Assembly: GCF_900115595.1 (NCBI RefSeq)
Contig: NZ_FOXA01000003.1
Span: 1 to 64,000 of the forward strand
Source of the DNA: Tranquillimonas alkanivorans
GTDB taxonomy: Bacteria > Pseudomonadota > Alphaproteobacteria > Rhodobacterales > Rhodobacteraceae
Reading direction: 5' to 3'
DNA length: 64,000 bases
Shown piece by piece: positions 28,622-38,364 of this stretch (its first letter is position 1; each line of letters begins with the position of its first letter). The translations under genes and the position numbers were made by a program. A model generated the notes under the pieces. It did no database searches, had not been told where the DNA came from, and worked only from the letters and a program-made list of their open reading frames with translations.

Positions 28622-29951
28622 CGCCGCCGCGCCGGCATCCGAGCCGAGGCCGATCACCCACCGGCGTGTCCTCGCCATCGCGCTTCCCATCGTGGTTTCA
28701 AATGCCACCGTGCCGATCCTGGGCGCGGTGGACACCGGCGTCGTGGGACAACTGGGCGAGGCCGCGCCCATCGGCGCGGTGGGCATCGGCGCGATCATCC
28801 TGACCGCGATCTACTGGATCTTCGGTTTCCTGCGCATGGGCACGGTCGGCCTGACCAGCCAGGCGCTGGGGGCGGGCGACCGGCCCGAGGCCGACGCGCT
28901 TCTGTCCCGCGCTCTGATGATCGGGCTGTCGGCGGGGGCGGCGATCATCCTGCTGCAATTGCCGCTGTTCTGGGGCGCCTTCCAGGTCTCGCCCGCCTCG
29001 GCCGAGGTCGAGGCGCTGGCCCGCGACTACATGGCGATCCGCGTCTGGTCCGCGCCCGCCGCGATCTCGATCTACGGCATCACCGGCTGGCTGATCGCCG
29101 CCGAGCGCACGCGCGCCGTGCTCGCTGTGCAGGTCTGGATGAACGGCTTCAATATCGTGCTCGACCTGGTCTTTGTCCTCGGCCTCGGCTGGGGCGTGCA
29201 GGGCGTGGCGTTGGCGACCTTCCTGGCCGAGTGGTCGGGCCTCGCGCTGGGCCTGTGGTTTTGCCGCGACGCCTTCGCCGGGCCGCACTGGCGCGACTGG
29301 CCGCGGGTCTTCGACCGGGTGCGCCTAACGCGCATGGCCGCCGTGAACCGCGACATCCTGATCCGGTCGGTGCTGCTCGAGGCGATTTTCGTGTCGTTCC
29401 TGTTCTACGGCTCCGACTTCGGCGACGTGCCGCTCGCCGCGAACCAGATCCTTCTGCAGTTCCTGCACGTCACGGCCTTCGCGCTCGACGGCTTCGCCTT
29501 TGCCGCCGAGACTATCGTCGGGCAGGCCTTCGGCCGCCACCGTCCTGACCGGGTGCGGCGCGGGGCGCTCGTCACCTCGGCCTGGGGCGGGCTCGCCTCG
29601 CTGGTGCTGGCGGTGTGCTTCCTGGCCTTCGGCGGCACGATCATCGACATCATGACCACGGCCCAGCCCGTTCGCGACGCCGCCCGCGAATTCCTGCCGT
29701 GGATGGTGCTCGCCCCGATCCTGGGCCTCGCCGCGTGGATGCTCGACGGCGTGTTCATCGGTGCGACCCGCACGCAGGACATGCGCAACATGATGGTGAT
29801 CTCGGCGGCCGTGTATGCAGTGGCGCTTCTGGTCCTGCTGCCGGTCTTCGGCAATCACGGCCTGTGGATGTCGCTGCTGATCTCGTTCGTGGCGCGCGGC
29901 ATCACGCTGGGCCTGCGCTATCCGCAGCTGGAGCGGTCGGCGGCGGGCTGA
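28614..29951 (+). CDS. MATE-family multidrug/Na+ antiporter (DinF-like)
   Basis: 445 residues from the ATG at 28614. Twelve hydrophobic segments in two repeated halves; the first half starts with RVLAIALPIVVSNATVPILGAVDTGVVG, typical of MATE/DinF, with GLTSQALGAG after helix 2. It exports cationic or other organic compounds with Na+ or H+. It is translationally overlapped with the two thioesterases, so it is probably the last gene of a three-gene operon. The link between thioesterases and this exporter is unexplained. Confidence 0.88.
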   Translation: MADAAAPASEPRPITHRRVLAIALPIVVSNATVPILGAVDTGVVGQLGEAAPIGAVGIGAIILTAIYWIFGFLRMGTVGLTSQALGAGDRPEADALLSRALMIGLSAGAAIILLQLPLFWGAFQVSPASAEVEALARDYMAIRVWSAPAAISIYGITGWLIAAERTRAVLAVQVWMNGFNIVLDLVFVLGLGWGVQGVALATFLAEWSGLALGLWFCRDAFAGPHWRDWPRVFDRVRLTRMAAVNRDILIRSVLLEAIFVSFLFYGSDFGDVPLAANQILLQFLHVTAFALDGFAFAAETIVGQAFGRHRPDRVRRGALVTSAWGGLASLVLAVCFLAFGGTIIDIMTTAQPVRDAAREFLPWMVLAPILGLAAWMLDGVFIGATRTQDMRNMMVISAAVYAVALLVLLPVFGNHGLWMSLLISFVARGITLGLRYPQLERSAAG

Positions 29952-30017
29952 ACGGAACGCGGGACAGGGCGGAGACGTTTTCTATCGGCACACGGCCAAG
30001 ACCCGAAAGGTGCCGCC

Positions 30018-31340
30018 ATGCCCACGTCCCCCGACCGCCTGCACCCCAACGTGCCCGTCATCGACCAATCCGACCGGCGCGTGCCGTTCAACCTGCGCCA
30101 GTCCGGCCCGACGCCGGTGCAGATGCTGATTTCGACCCGCGTGCGGAAGTCGCCGTTCTGGCACCTGGCGGTCGAGGCGGGCTGCTGGCGTGCCACGGTC
30201 TACAACCGCATGTACCACCCCCGCGGCTACGCCAGGCCCGAGGAGGGCGGGGCGATGGCGGAGTACCGCGCGCTGGTCAATGGCGTGACGCTGTGGGACG
30301 TCGCGGTCGAGCGGCAGATCCGCGTGAAGGGGCCGGATGCGGAGCGCTTCGTGGATTACGTCATCACGCGCGACGCCACCAAGATCAAACCGATGCACGG
30401 CAAGTACTGCATCCTGTGCAACGAGGCCGGCGGCATCCTGAACGACCCTGTGCTGCTGCGGCCGGCGGAGGACGAGTTCTGGTTCTCCGTGTCCGACTCC
30501 GACCTGATGCTGTGGCTTCAGGGCGTGAACGTTGGCCTGCGCATGGATGTCGAGATCGCGGAACTCGACGTCTCGCCCCTCCAGATCCAGGGCCCGCTGT
30601 CCGAGGACCTGATGGTGGACCTGCTGGGCGAAGCCGTGCGCGACATCCCGTACTACGGCCTGATGGAGGCCGAGCTCGAAGGCTGCTCCATCCTCGTCTC
30701 CCGCACGGGGTTCAGCGGCGAGAAGGGATACGAGGTCTATGTCCGCGACGCCACCTATCACGCCGAGGCCGTCTGGTACGCCATCCGCGGTCACGGCGCC
30801 CGCTACGGCCTGCGCGTCATCGCCCCCGGCCACCACCGCCGCATCGCCGCCGGGATCCTTTCGTGGGGGCAGGACATGGATGCCGAGACCTCGCCCTTCC
30901 AGGTCAACCTCGCCTGGCAGGTGCCGCGCAAGAAGCAGGGCGACTATATCGGGAAGACCGCGCTCGAGACGCAGCGCGCGCAGATCGAGGGCGGGACGTA
31001 CCCGTTCGCGCAGAAGCTTGTCGGGATGAAGATGGGCGGCCAGCCGATCACCGACTACGCGCCGGATTTCTGGCTGATCCGCAACGAGCACGACGCCCGC
31101 ATCGGCTTCGTTACCTCGCCCTGGTGGTCGCCGGAGTTGGAGACGAACATCGCGCTGGGCTTCGTGCCGTGGGACTACACTGCGCTCGGCACGCGGCTGA
31201 AGGTGGAACTGCCCGAGATCTATCGCGAGATCTCGGGCCAGCCGGTTGAGGCCGAGGTGTGCGAGGTGCCGTTCGTCGCCTCCGAAACCCCCAGCAGTCG
31301 CGAACGCGCCTTCGCCGCCGGCAAGGACGCGTCCGACTGA
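30018..31340 (+). CDS. GcvT-fold tetrahydrofolate-dependent demethylase, DmdA-like
   Basis: 440 residues, about 70 more than the SAR11 DMSP demethylase. The family features are seen: RKSPFWHLAVEAGC..YNRMYHP, LWDVAVERQIRVKGPDAE, NEAGGILNDPVL, FWFSVSDSDLMLWLQG, SPLQIQGPLSEDLM and GFSGEKGYEVY. DmdA moves a methyl group from DMSP to tetrahydrofolate. This protein matches the DmdA backbone but differs at many sites, and has extra N-terminal 40 residues, so the substrate might be DMSP, another sulfonium or betaine, or an O-methyl aromatic as in LigM. Its product would feed the folate genes fhs/folD found 30 kb away. It converges with leuA, four bases between stops. Confidence 0.7.
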   Translation: MPTSPDRLHPNVPVIDQSDRRVPFNLRQSGPTPVQMLISTRVRKSPFWHLAVEAGCWRATVYNRMYHPRGYARPEEGGAMAEYRALVNGVTLWDVAVERQIRVKGPDAERFVDYVITRDATKIKPMHGKYCILCNEAGGILNDPVLLRPAEDEFWFSVSDSDLMLWLQGVNVGLRMDVEIAELDVSPLQIQGPLSEDLMVDLLGEAVRDIPYYGLMEAELEGCSILVSRTGFSGEKGYEVYVRDATYHAEAVWYAIRGHGARYGLRVIAPGHHRRIAAGILSWGQDMDAETSPFQVNLAWQVPRKKQGDYIGKTALETQRAQIEGGTYPFAQKLVGMKMGGQPITDYAPDFWLIRNEHDARIGFVTSPWWSPELETNIALGFVPWDYTALGTRLKVELPEIYREISGQPVEAEVCEVPFVASETPSSRERAFAAGKDASD

Positions 31341-31344
31341 CGCC

Positions 31345-32940
<1,596 letters not shown>

Positions 32941-33011
32941 GATGGTCTCTCTTTGTCCTTAGCGTTTCCCGGCGCTGGTCCACCCCTGAGCGGCGCGCCG
33001 GTCGGGCACGC

Positions 33012-33095
33012 TCAAGGGCAGCTAAGGAGAAGGAGGGCGCGAAGGGGCAGGGCGCGGGGCGCGCTGCGCGGGCGGATATCGGCCTTCGTGCTCAT
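33012..33095 (-). CDS. leuL: Leucine-rich leader peptide of leuA (attenuation), 27 residues
   Basis: ATG at 33095, reading [20 protein letters not shown] then LLLLSCP and TGA at 33012. Six Leu codons are clustered near the end (CTG, CTT, CTC, CTT, CTC, CTT), as in known leu leaders. A stalled or passing ribosome would choose between two foldings downstream: GAGCG can pair with CGCTC, and CCGGCGC with GCGCCGG, in the 71-base spacer to leuA. The ATG lies eight bases after a candidate -10 box, so the transcript likely starts at or next to it, a leaderless mRNA as known for trpL of Sinorhizobium. No ribosome site is visible. No clear U-run was found in the spacer. Confidence 0.7.
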   Translation of the reverse strand: MSTKADIRPRSAPRALPLRALLLLSCP

Positions 33096-33103
33096 GGCGC
33101 GCG

Positions 33104-33131
33104 AGTTTAGGCAGCCGCGCCGGGATGACAA
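33104..33131 (-). promoter_or_regulatory. Candidate leuL-leuA promoter
   Basis: On the minus strand TTGTCA (33131-33126) is followed after 16 bases by TAAACT (33109-33104). The leader peptide ATG begins eight bases further. Together they predict a leaderless leader-peptide mRNA. Confidence 0.6.
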
Positions 33132-33304
33132 CCCCCGATCTGACGTTGCGGCGCGAGGCGGAGGATGGCCCCGGCATGTCGCTAGAGAGAACGGACGGCG
33201 AAGCGCTCCGCCGGAAATTCGCGCGGCCGCGCGCCGGAAATCGCCGTTGCACCCGCACGCACCCGCCCGAGGACAGCACCCGGCCGCGGGTGGCTGCGAA
33301 GGGT

Positions 33305-33350
33305 CCGCCCGAGGGGGCGGCCGGGCGCTGTCCGGGCCGCTGGCCCGGAC
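33305..33350. repeat. Two GC-rich hairpins in the leuA-galM gap
   Basis: CCGCCC-GAGG-GGGCGG (33305-33320) and GTCCGGGCC-GCT-GGCCCGGAC (33330-33350) are perfect stems. They lie about 130 bases past the galM stop, so they could end galM transcription or insulate leuA. No T-run follows. The 388-base gap 33096-33483 otherwise contains only the leuL promoter; I see no gene. Confidence 0.55.
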
Positions 33351-33483
33351 GTGCAAGCGGTGAGAGTCGCGGCCTTGGCGTGGGCGGCTGGCGCAAGCTT
33401 GGGGAGGTGGGGGTCCGGCCCGACACATTTCGTCCGATGCAGAACCGCTCACGCGGCGCCCGGCGAACCGCGGCCACTCGCGC

Positions 33484-34488
33484 CTACCGCAGGAACCGGA
33501 ACTCCGTCTCCTGCTCGTACCGCTCCCCCGGCCGCAGCAGGACGGACGGGAAGTCGTTGTGGTTCGGTGCATCGGGCCAGACCTGCGGCTCGATGGCGAA
33601 AGCCGCGAACGGCCCGTAGCCCGTGCCGTGATGCGTGGCGTAGTCCTCGGCGTGGAGCGTCGCCGCGCCGAAAACCTGCAAACCCGGCTCGGTCGTCGCC
33701 ACCTCGAGCGTCAGGCCGTTGCGCCCGGTCAGTCGCAAGGCCGGCGTCATCCCGCGCCGCGCCTCCGCCAGGCAATAGTTGTGGTCGAGATGCCCCGCCG
33801 AGGCCTCGGTCGCCTCGCGCGGTTCGCGGAAGTCGAACGGCGTTCCCTCGACCGACGCGACCTCGCCCCTGGGAATCTGCTCGCCGTCCACCGGAAGATA
33901 GCGGTGGGCCAGCACCTGAAGCCGCTGCCCCTCCCACGTCGCGCCGCCGTCCATGGTCCAGTAGCCGTGATGCGCGAGGTTCATGAGCGTGTCGGCATCC
34001 GTCTCGGCCTCCAGCCGCACCGACAGCCCGGGTGTGTCGGTCAGGCGGTACGTCGCCATCACCCGCCGGTTGCCCGGGAAGCCGCCGGTCCCGTCCGCCA
34101 GGTCCACGGCCAGCACGGCGAAATCCGCGCCCTGGTCCACGACCTCCCACACCTGCGCGTGCAGGCCCGAACTGCCCGAGTGCAGCGTGTGCCGCCCCCC
34201 CTGGTTCGCCTCGAAATGCCGCACCTCGCCGCAAACCCGGGCCTGCGCGCCGGCGATGCGGTTGGCCACCGGCCCGACGACCGCCCCGAAATACGCCAGA
34301 GGCCCCTCGTAGGCCGACAGGTCCGGCGACCCCAGCGTCAGCGCATGGTCGTGGCCGTCGAGCCGAAGATCCTGCAGGATCGCGCCCAGCGTCAGGACCC
34401 GCGCCGTCAGCGGACCCCGCCTCAGGGTCAGCACGTCCACGGTGCGGCCGTCGCTCAGGATGCCGAAGGGCGCGCGATCGGGGGTCAT
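33484..34488 (-). CDS. galM: Aldose 1-epimerase (galactose mutarotase)
   Basis: 334 residues. Catalytic and sugar-binding features: VVGPVANRIAGAQ (binding Arg), NLAHHGYW with the catalytic His, DHNYCL, and a Glu near the end (AIEPQVWPDAPNH). It interconverts alpha and beta anomers of aldoses in the cytoplasm. Together with the SDR/DgoK/DgoA/lactonase operon 5 kb downstream it suits galactose oxidation, although it is separated from it by soeABC. It is divergent to soeA. Confidence 0.9.
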   Translation of the reverse strand: MTPDRAPFGILSDGRTVDVLTLRRGPLTARVLTLGAILQDLRLDGHDHALTLGSPDLSAYEGPLAYFGAVVGPVANRIAGAQARVCGEVRHFEANQGGRHTLHSGSSGLHAQVWEVVDQGADFAVLAVDLADGTGGFPGNRRVMATYRLTDTPGLSVRLEAETDADTLMNLAHHGYWTMDGGATWEGQRLQVLAHRYLPVDGEQIPRGEVASVEGTPFDFREPREATEASAGHLDHNYCLAEARRGMTPALRLTGRNGLTLEVATTEPGLQVFGAATLHAEDYATHHGTGYGPFAAFAIEPQVWPDAPNHNDFPSVLLRPGERYEQETEFRFLR

Positions 34489-34598
34489 GGCGTCTCCTCT
34501 CGTTCAGACGAGGCGCAGCAGACCATGGCCGGCAAGACGCGGCAACGTGATTCCGGGACCCGGAAAATAGGGTCGCGTTCCGGTCCCGATCTGGTAAT

Positions 34599-34616
34599 TG
34601 ATACAGGAATGATACA
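34599..34616 (+). promoter_or_regulatory. TGATACA direct repeat before soeA
   Basis: TGATACA occurs at 34599-34605 and again at 34610-34616, 11 bases apart (one helical turn), ending 12 bases before the soeA ATG. A 7-bp inverted repeat CGGGACC / GGTCCCG (34554-34560, 34582-34588) is also in this 140-base gap. Either may bind a sulfur-responsive regulator; nothing is proven. Confidence 0.35.
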
Positions 34617-34628
34617 CGTCGTGACTCC

Positions 34629-37457
34629 ATGACCCGGACCGAGCCCGCCCTCGACACGTCGCCCAAGGTCTCGGACGAGGTCCGCAAGACCACCTGCTAC
34701 ATGTGCGCCTGCCGGTGCGGGATCGACGTGCACCTCAAGGGCGGCAAGGTCGCGTATATCGAGGGCAACCGGGACCACCCGGTGAACCGCGGCGTGCTCT
34801 GCGCCAAGGGCAGCGCGGGAATCATGCAGCACCTCTCGCCGGCCCGCCTGCGCGCGCCGCTAAAACGCACCGGCCCCCGCGGCTCGGGCGAGTTCGAGCA
34901 GATCAGCTGGGACGAGGCACTGGAACTCGCGACCTCCTGGCTCAAGCCGATCCGCGCGGAGGCGCCCGAGAAGCTCGCCTTCTTCACCGGCCGCGACCAG
35001 TCGCAATCCTTCACCGGCTGGTGGGCGCAGGCCTTCGGCACGCCGAACTACGCCGCCCACGGGGGCTTCTGCTCGGTCAACATGGCCGCCGCCGGCATCT
35101 ACACCATGGGCGGCGCGTTCTGGGAATTCGGCCAGCCCGACTGGGAGCGCACGAAGCTCTTCATGATCTTCGGCGTGGCCGAGGACCACGACAGCAACCC
35201 GCTCAAGATGGGTCTCGGTCGCCTCAAAGAGCGCGGCGCGAAGGTCATCGGCGTCAACCCGATCCGCACCGGCTATAACGCCGTGGCCGACGAGTGGGTC
35301 GGCATCACGCCCGGCACCGACGGGCTGTTCGTCCTCGGTCTCGTGCATTGCCTGCTGAAGGCCGGGAAGATCGACCTCGACTACCTCGCCCTCTGGACCA
35401 ACGCCCCGGTGCTGGTCAACGAGGATCCGGCCTCGCCCGAACACGGCCTGCTGATGCGGACCGGGGACGGCAAGGAGATGGTGATCGACCGGCGCACCGG
35501 CCGCCCCGCGCCGTATGACGGAAAGGGCGTGCGCCCCGATCTCGCCGGCAAGCTGCGCCGCGCCGGCGTCACCCACCGCAGCGTCTTCCAACACATCGCC
35601 GCACGCTACCTCGCCGGCGACTACGCGCCCGAGGTCGTGGGGCCCAAGGTCGGCCTCTCCCCCGATGGGATCCGCCGCATCGCCGCCGAGCTTGCCCACG
35701 TCGCCTTCGACCAGGCCATCGAGATCGACCAGCCCTGGACCGACTTCCGGGGGGAGCGGCACGAGACGATGACCGGCCGCCCGGTCAGCTTCCATGCCAT
35801 GCGCGGCATCTCGGCCCATTCCAATGGCTTCCAGACCTGCCGCGCCCTGCACCTGCTGCAAATCCTGCTGGGCAGCGTCGAAACCCCCGGCGGCTTCCGC
35901 TTCAAGCCGCCCTACCCCAAGCCCGCCACGGCGCACCCCAAGCCACACGCCGGGGTGATCCCGGGCCAGCCGCTCGACGGGCCCCACCTGGGCTTCGTCC
36001 ACGGCCCCGAGGACCTGCTGGTGGACGAGAGCGGGAAGCCGAAGCGCATCGACAAGGCGTTCTCGTGGGAAAATCCGATGAGCGCGCACGGCCTGATGCA
36101 CATGGTCATCTCGAACGCGCATGCGGGCGATCCGTACAGGATCGACACGCTGTTCATGTACATGGCCAACATGGCCTGGAACTCGACCATGAACACCGGC
36201 GGCGTGATGAAGATGCTGACCGACACGGACGAGAATGGCGACTACGTGATCCCCCGGATCATCTATTCCGACGCCTATTCGTCCGAAATGGTCGCCTATG
36301 CCGACCTTGTCCTGCCCGACACGACCTACCTCGAACGGCACGACTGCATCTCGCTCCTCGACCGCCCCATATGCGAGGCCGACGCCGTGGCCGACGCCAT
36401 CCGCTGGCCCGTGGTCGAGCCCGACCGCGACGTGCGCGGCTTTCAGTCGGTGCTCATCGACCTCGGCGCCCGCCTCGGGCTGCCGGGGTTCGTGAACGAG
36501 GACGGCACGCCGACATACGCCGACTACGCCGATTACATCGTCCACCACGAGCGCCGGAACTGCGTCGGCCCCCTCGCCGGCTGGCGCATCGGCGAAGGCG
36601 GCCACACCCACGGCCGCGGCCATGCCAACGACGCCCAGCTCGACGAGTACATCCGCAACGGCGGCTTCTGGATGGAGCACGTCCCCGATGAGGCGCTGTT
36701 CTACAAGCCGTGGAACACCGCCTATCAGGATTGGGCGGTCGAAAAGGGCTTCTACGACCGCCCGCAGCCTTACCTTTTCTCGCTCTGGTCCGAGCCTTTG
36801 CGCCGCTTCCAGCTCGCCGCCGAGGGCAAGACCCACCGCCAGCCGCCCGAGCACCTGCGCCCCCGCATCAAGGCCACGCTCGACCCGCTGCCGATCTGGT
36901 ATCCCCCGCTCGAGGACGGCCACGCCGACCCGGTTGAATATCCCCTCCACGCGCTCACCCAGCGCCCGATGGCGATGTACCATTCATGGGGGTCGCAGAA
37001 CGCCTGGCTGCGCCAGATCCACGGCCGCAACCCGCTGTTCGTGCCGACCAAGGTCTGGGAGGCCCACGGCTTCGCGGACGGCGACTGGGCCCGCCTTTCC
37101 TCGGCCCACGGTGAAATCGTCGTTCCGGTCGCCCACATGGCGGCGCTGAACGAAAACACCGTCTGGACGTGGAACGCCATCGGCAAGCGCAAGGGCGCCT
37201 GGGCACTGGACCCGAACGCCCCCGAGGCGACCAGGGGCTTCCTCCTCAACCACCTGATCCACGAGCTGCTGCCGCCCAAGGGCGACGGCCTGCGCTGGTC
37301 GAACTCGGACCCCGTCACGGGCCAGGCCGCCTGGTTCGACCTGCGCGTGAAGATCGAGAAGGTGAAGGCTCCGGACGAAGCCTATCCGGTGACCACCCCG
37401 CAGGCCTCCCCTGTCGGACGCGGACCGAAGACCGTGCGTCAGAAGGTCGGCAAATGA
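34629..37457 (+). CDS. soeA: Sulfite dehydrogenase (quinone) molybdopterin subunit SoeA
   Basis: 942 residues, DMSO-reductase family. It begins with a [4Fe-4S] motif CYMCACRCG, with the fourth Cys in GVLCAKGSAG. HGGFCSVNMAAAG probably holds the Cys ligand of molybdenum. There is no twin-arginine signal, so the enzyme faces the cytoplasm, as SoeABC does in Allochromatium and Ruegeria. It oxidises sulfite to sulfate and passes electrons through SoeB and SoeC to quinone. It is followed by soeB and soeC. The start ATG lacks a clear ribosome site. A formate- or polysulfide-type oxidoreductase is the main alternative, but length, partners and lack of signal fit SoeA best. Confidence 0.88.
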   Translation: MTRTEPALDTSPKVSDEVRKTTCYMCACRCGIDVHLKGGKVAYIEGNRDHPVNRGVLCAKGSAGIMQHLSPARLRAPLKRTGPRGSGEFEQISWDEALELATSWLKPIRAEAPEKLAFFTGRDQSQSFTGWWAQAFGTPNYAAHGGFCSVNMAAAGIYTMGGAFWEFGQPDWERTKLFMIFGVAEDHDSNPLKMGLGRLKERGAKVIGVNPIRTGYNAVADEWVGITPGTDGLFVLGLVHCLLKAGKIDLDYLALWTNAPVLVNEDPASPEHGLLMRTGDGKEMVIDRRTGRPAPYDGKGVRPDLAGKLRRAGVTHRSVFQHIAARYLAGDYAPEVVGPKVGLSPDGIRRIAAELAHVAFDQAIEIDQPWTDFRGERHETMTGRPVSFHAMRGISAHSNGFQTCRALHLLQILLGSVETPGGFRFKPPYPKPATAHPKPHAGVIPGQPLDGPHLGFVHGPEDLLVDESGKPKRIDKAFSWENPMSAHGLMHMVISNAHAGDPYRIDTLFMYMANMAWNSTMNTGGVMKMLTDTDENGDYVIPRIIYSDAYSSEMVAYADLVLPDTTYLERHDCISLLDRPICEADAVADAIRWPVVEPDRDVRGFQSVLIDLGARLGLPGFVNEDGTPTYADYADYIVHHERRNCVGPLAGWRIGEGGHTHGRGHANDAQLDEYIRNGGFWMEHVPDEALFYKPWNTAYQDWAVEKGFYDRPQPYLFSLWSEPLRRFQLAAEGKTHRQPPEHLRPRIKATLDPLPIWYPPLEDGHADPVEYPLHALTQRPMAMYHSWGSQNAWLRQIHGRNPLFVPTKVWEAHGFADGDWARLSSAHGEIVVPVAHMAALNENTVWTWNAIGKRKGAWALDPNAPEATRGFLLNHLIHELLPPKGDGLRWSNSDPVTGQAAWFDLRVKIEKVKAPDEAYPVTTPQASPVGRGPKTVRQKVGK

Positions 37458-37503
37458 CGCGCCGCTCCTTCTTCTGTCCGGAAATATCCCCGCCGGAGGC
37501 ACC

Positions 37504-37549
37504 GCGCGCCCGCAGGGCGCGCAAGAGATCGCGTGGCGCCGCAGGCGCC
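37504..37549. repeat. Two short GC hairpins between soeA and soeB
   Basis: GCGCGCCC-GCA-GGGCGCGC (37504-37522) and GGCGCC-GCA-GGCGCC (37535-37549) are perfect stems sharing the same GCA loop. They lie in the 166-base spacer between soeA and soeB next to dispersed repeat copy C. They may stabilise or attenuate the transcript within the operon. Confidence 0.6.
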
Positions 37550-37590
37550 TCATTCGGTGAACCTCAGCCGGTGGCGGTCCGCGGGATCTT

Positions 37591-37613
37591 GAGTATTTTG
37601 GGCAAGAGGAAAC
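37591..37613 (+). repeat. Dispersed repeat, copy C
   Basis: GAGTATTTTGGGCAAGAGG followed by AAAC, nearly identical to copies A (23405) and B (23580, minus). It ends 10 bases before the soeB ATG, so its GCAAGAGGA part might double as the soeB ribosome site. Confidence 0.65.
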
Positions 37614-37623
37614 AGGGGGCGCG

Positions 37624-38364
37624 ATGACCGAGCTTCCCGAGAGGACCGACCGCAAGCTCGGGCTGGTGATCGACCTCGACACCTGCGTGGGCTGTCACGC
37701 CTGCGTCGTCGCCTGCAAGGGCTGGAACACCGAGAACTACGGCGCGCCGCTCGCGGACGCCGACGCTTACGGCGCGGACCCAGTGGGCGCGTTCCTCAAC
37801 CGCGTGCATTCCTACGAGGTGCAGCCCGAAAGCGGCCCGGCGCAGCTGGTGCACTTTCCCAAGTCCTGCCTGCATTGCGACGACGCGCCCTGCGTCACCG
37901 TCTGCCCCACGGGCGCAAGCTACAAGCGCGGGGAGGACGGCATCGTGCTGGTGAACGAAGCCGATTGCATCGGCTGCGGGCTCTGCGCCTGGGCCTGCCC
38001 TTACGGCGCGCGCGAGATGGACCCGGCCGAGGGCGTGATGAAGAAGTGCACTCTCTGTGTCGACCGGATCTACAACGAGAACCTGGCGCCGGAGGACCGG
38101 GAGCCCGCCTGCGTGCGCACCTGCCCCGCCGGGGCGCGGCATTTCGGCGACCTGGGCGATCCCGAGAGCGCCGTGTCGCAACTTGTCGAGTCCCGCGGCG
38201 GCATGGACCTGATGCCCGAGCAGGGCACGAAACCGGTCAACAAGTACCTGCCGCCCCGCCCGAAGGACGACCAGATCGACGTGCTCGCCCCGCTGCTGGA
38301 GCCCGTGGCGGAAGAGCCGCGCGGCTTTCTCGGCTGGCTCGACCGGGCGCTGGAGAAGCTCTGA
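37624..38364 (+). CDS. soeB: Sulfite dehydrogenase iron-sulfur subunit SoeB
   Basis: 246 residues. Four [4Fe-4S] cluster motifs: CVGCHACVVACK, CLHCDDAPCVTVCPTG, CIGCGLCAWACPYG and the split CTLCVDR..CVRTCPAG. No signal peptide. It takes electrons from SoeA and hands them to SoeC. Its last codon overlaps the soeC ATG (TGATG). The family is the DmsB/NrfC-type ferredoxin subunits; neighbours give the SoeB name. Confidence 0.9.
   Translation: MTELPERTDRKLGLVIDLDTCVGCHACVVACKGWNTENYGAPLADADAYGADPVGAFLNRVHSYEVQPESGPAQLVHFPKSCLHCDDAPCVTVCPTGASYKRGEDGIVLVNEADCIGCGLCAWACPYGAREMDPAEGVMKKCTLCVDRIYNENLAPEDREPACVRTCPAGARHFGDLGDPESAVSQLVESRGGMDLMPEQGTKPVNKYLPPRPKDDQIDVLAPLLEPVAEEPRGFLGWLDRALEKL

Noticed and set aside
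34860-36983. 707-codon frame antisense to soeA
   Set aside because: SoeA has clear domains and cluster motifs; the antisense frame has none and an unlikely His/Val/Arg-rich composition.
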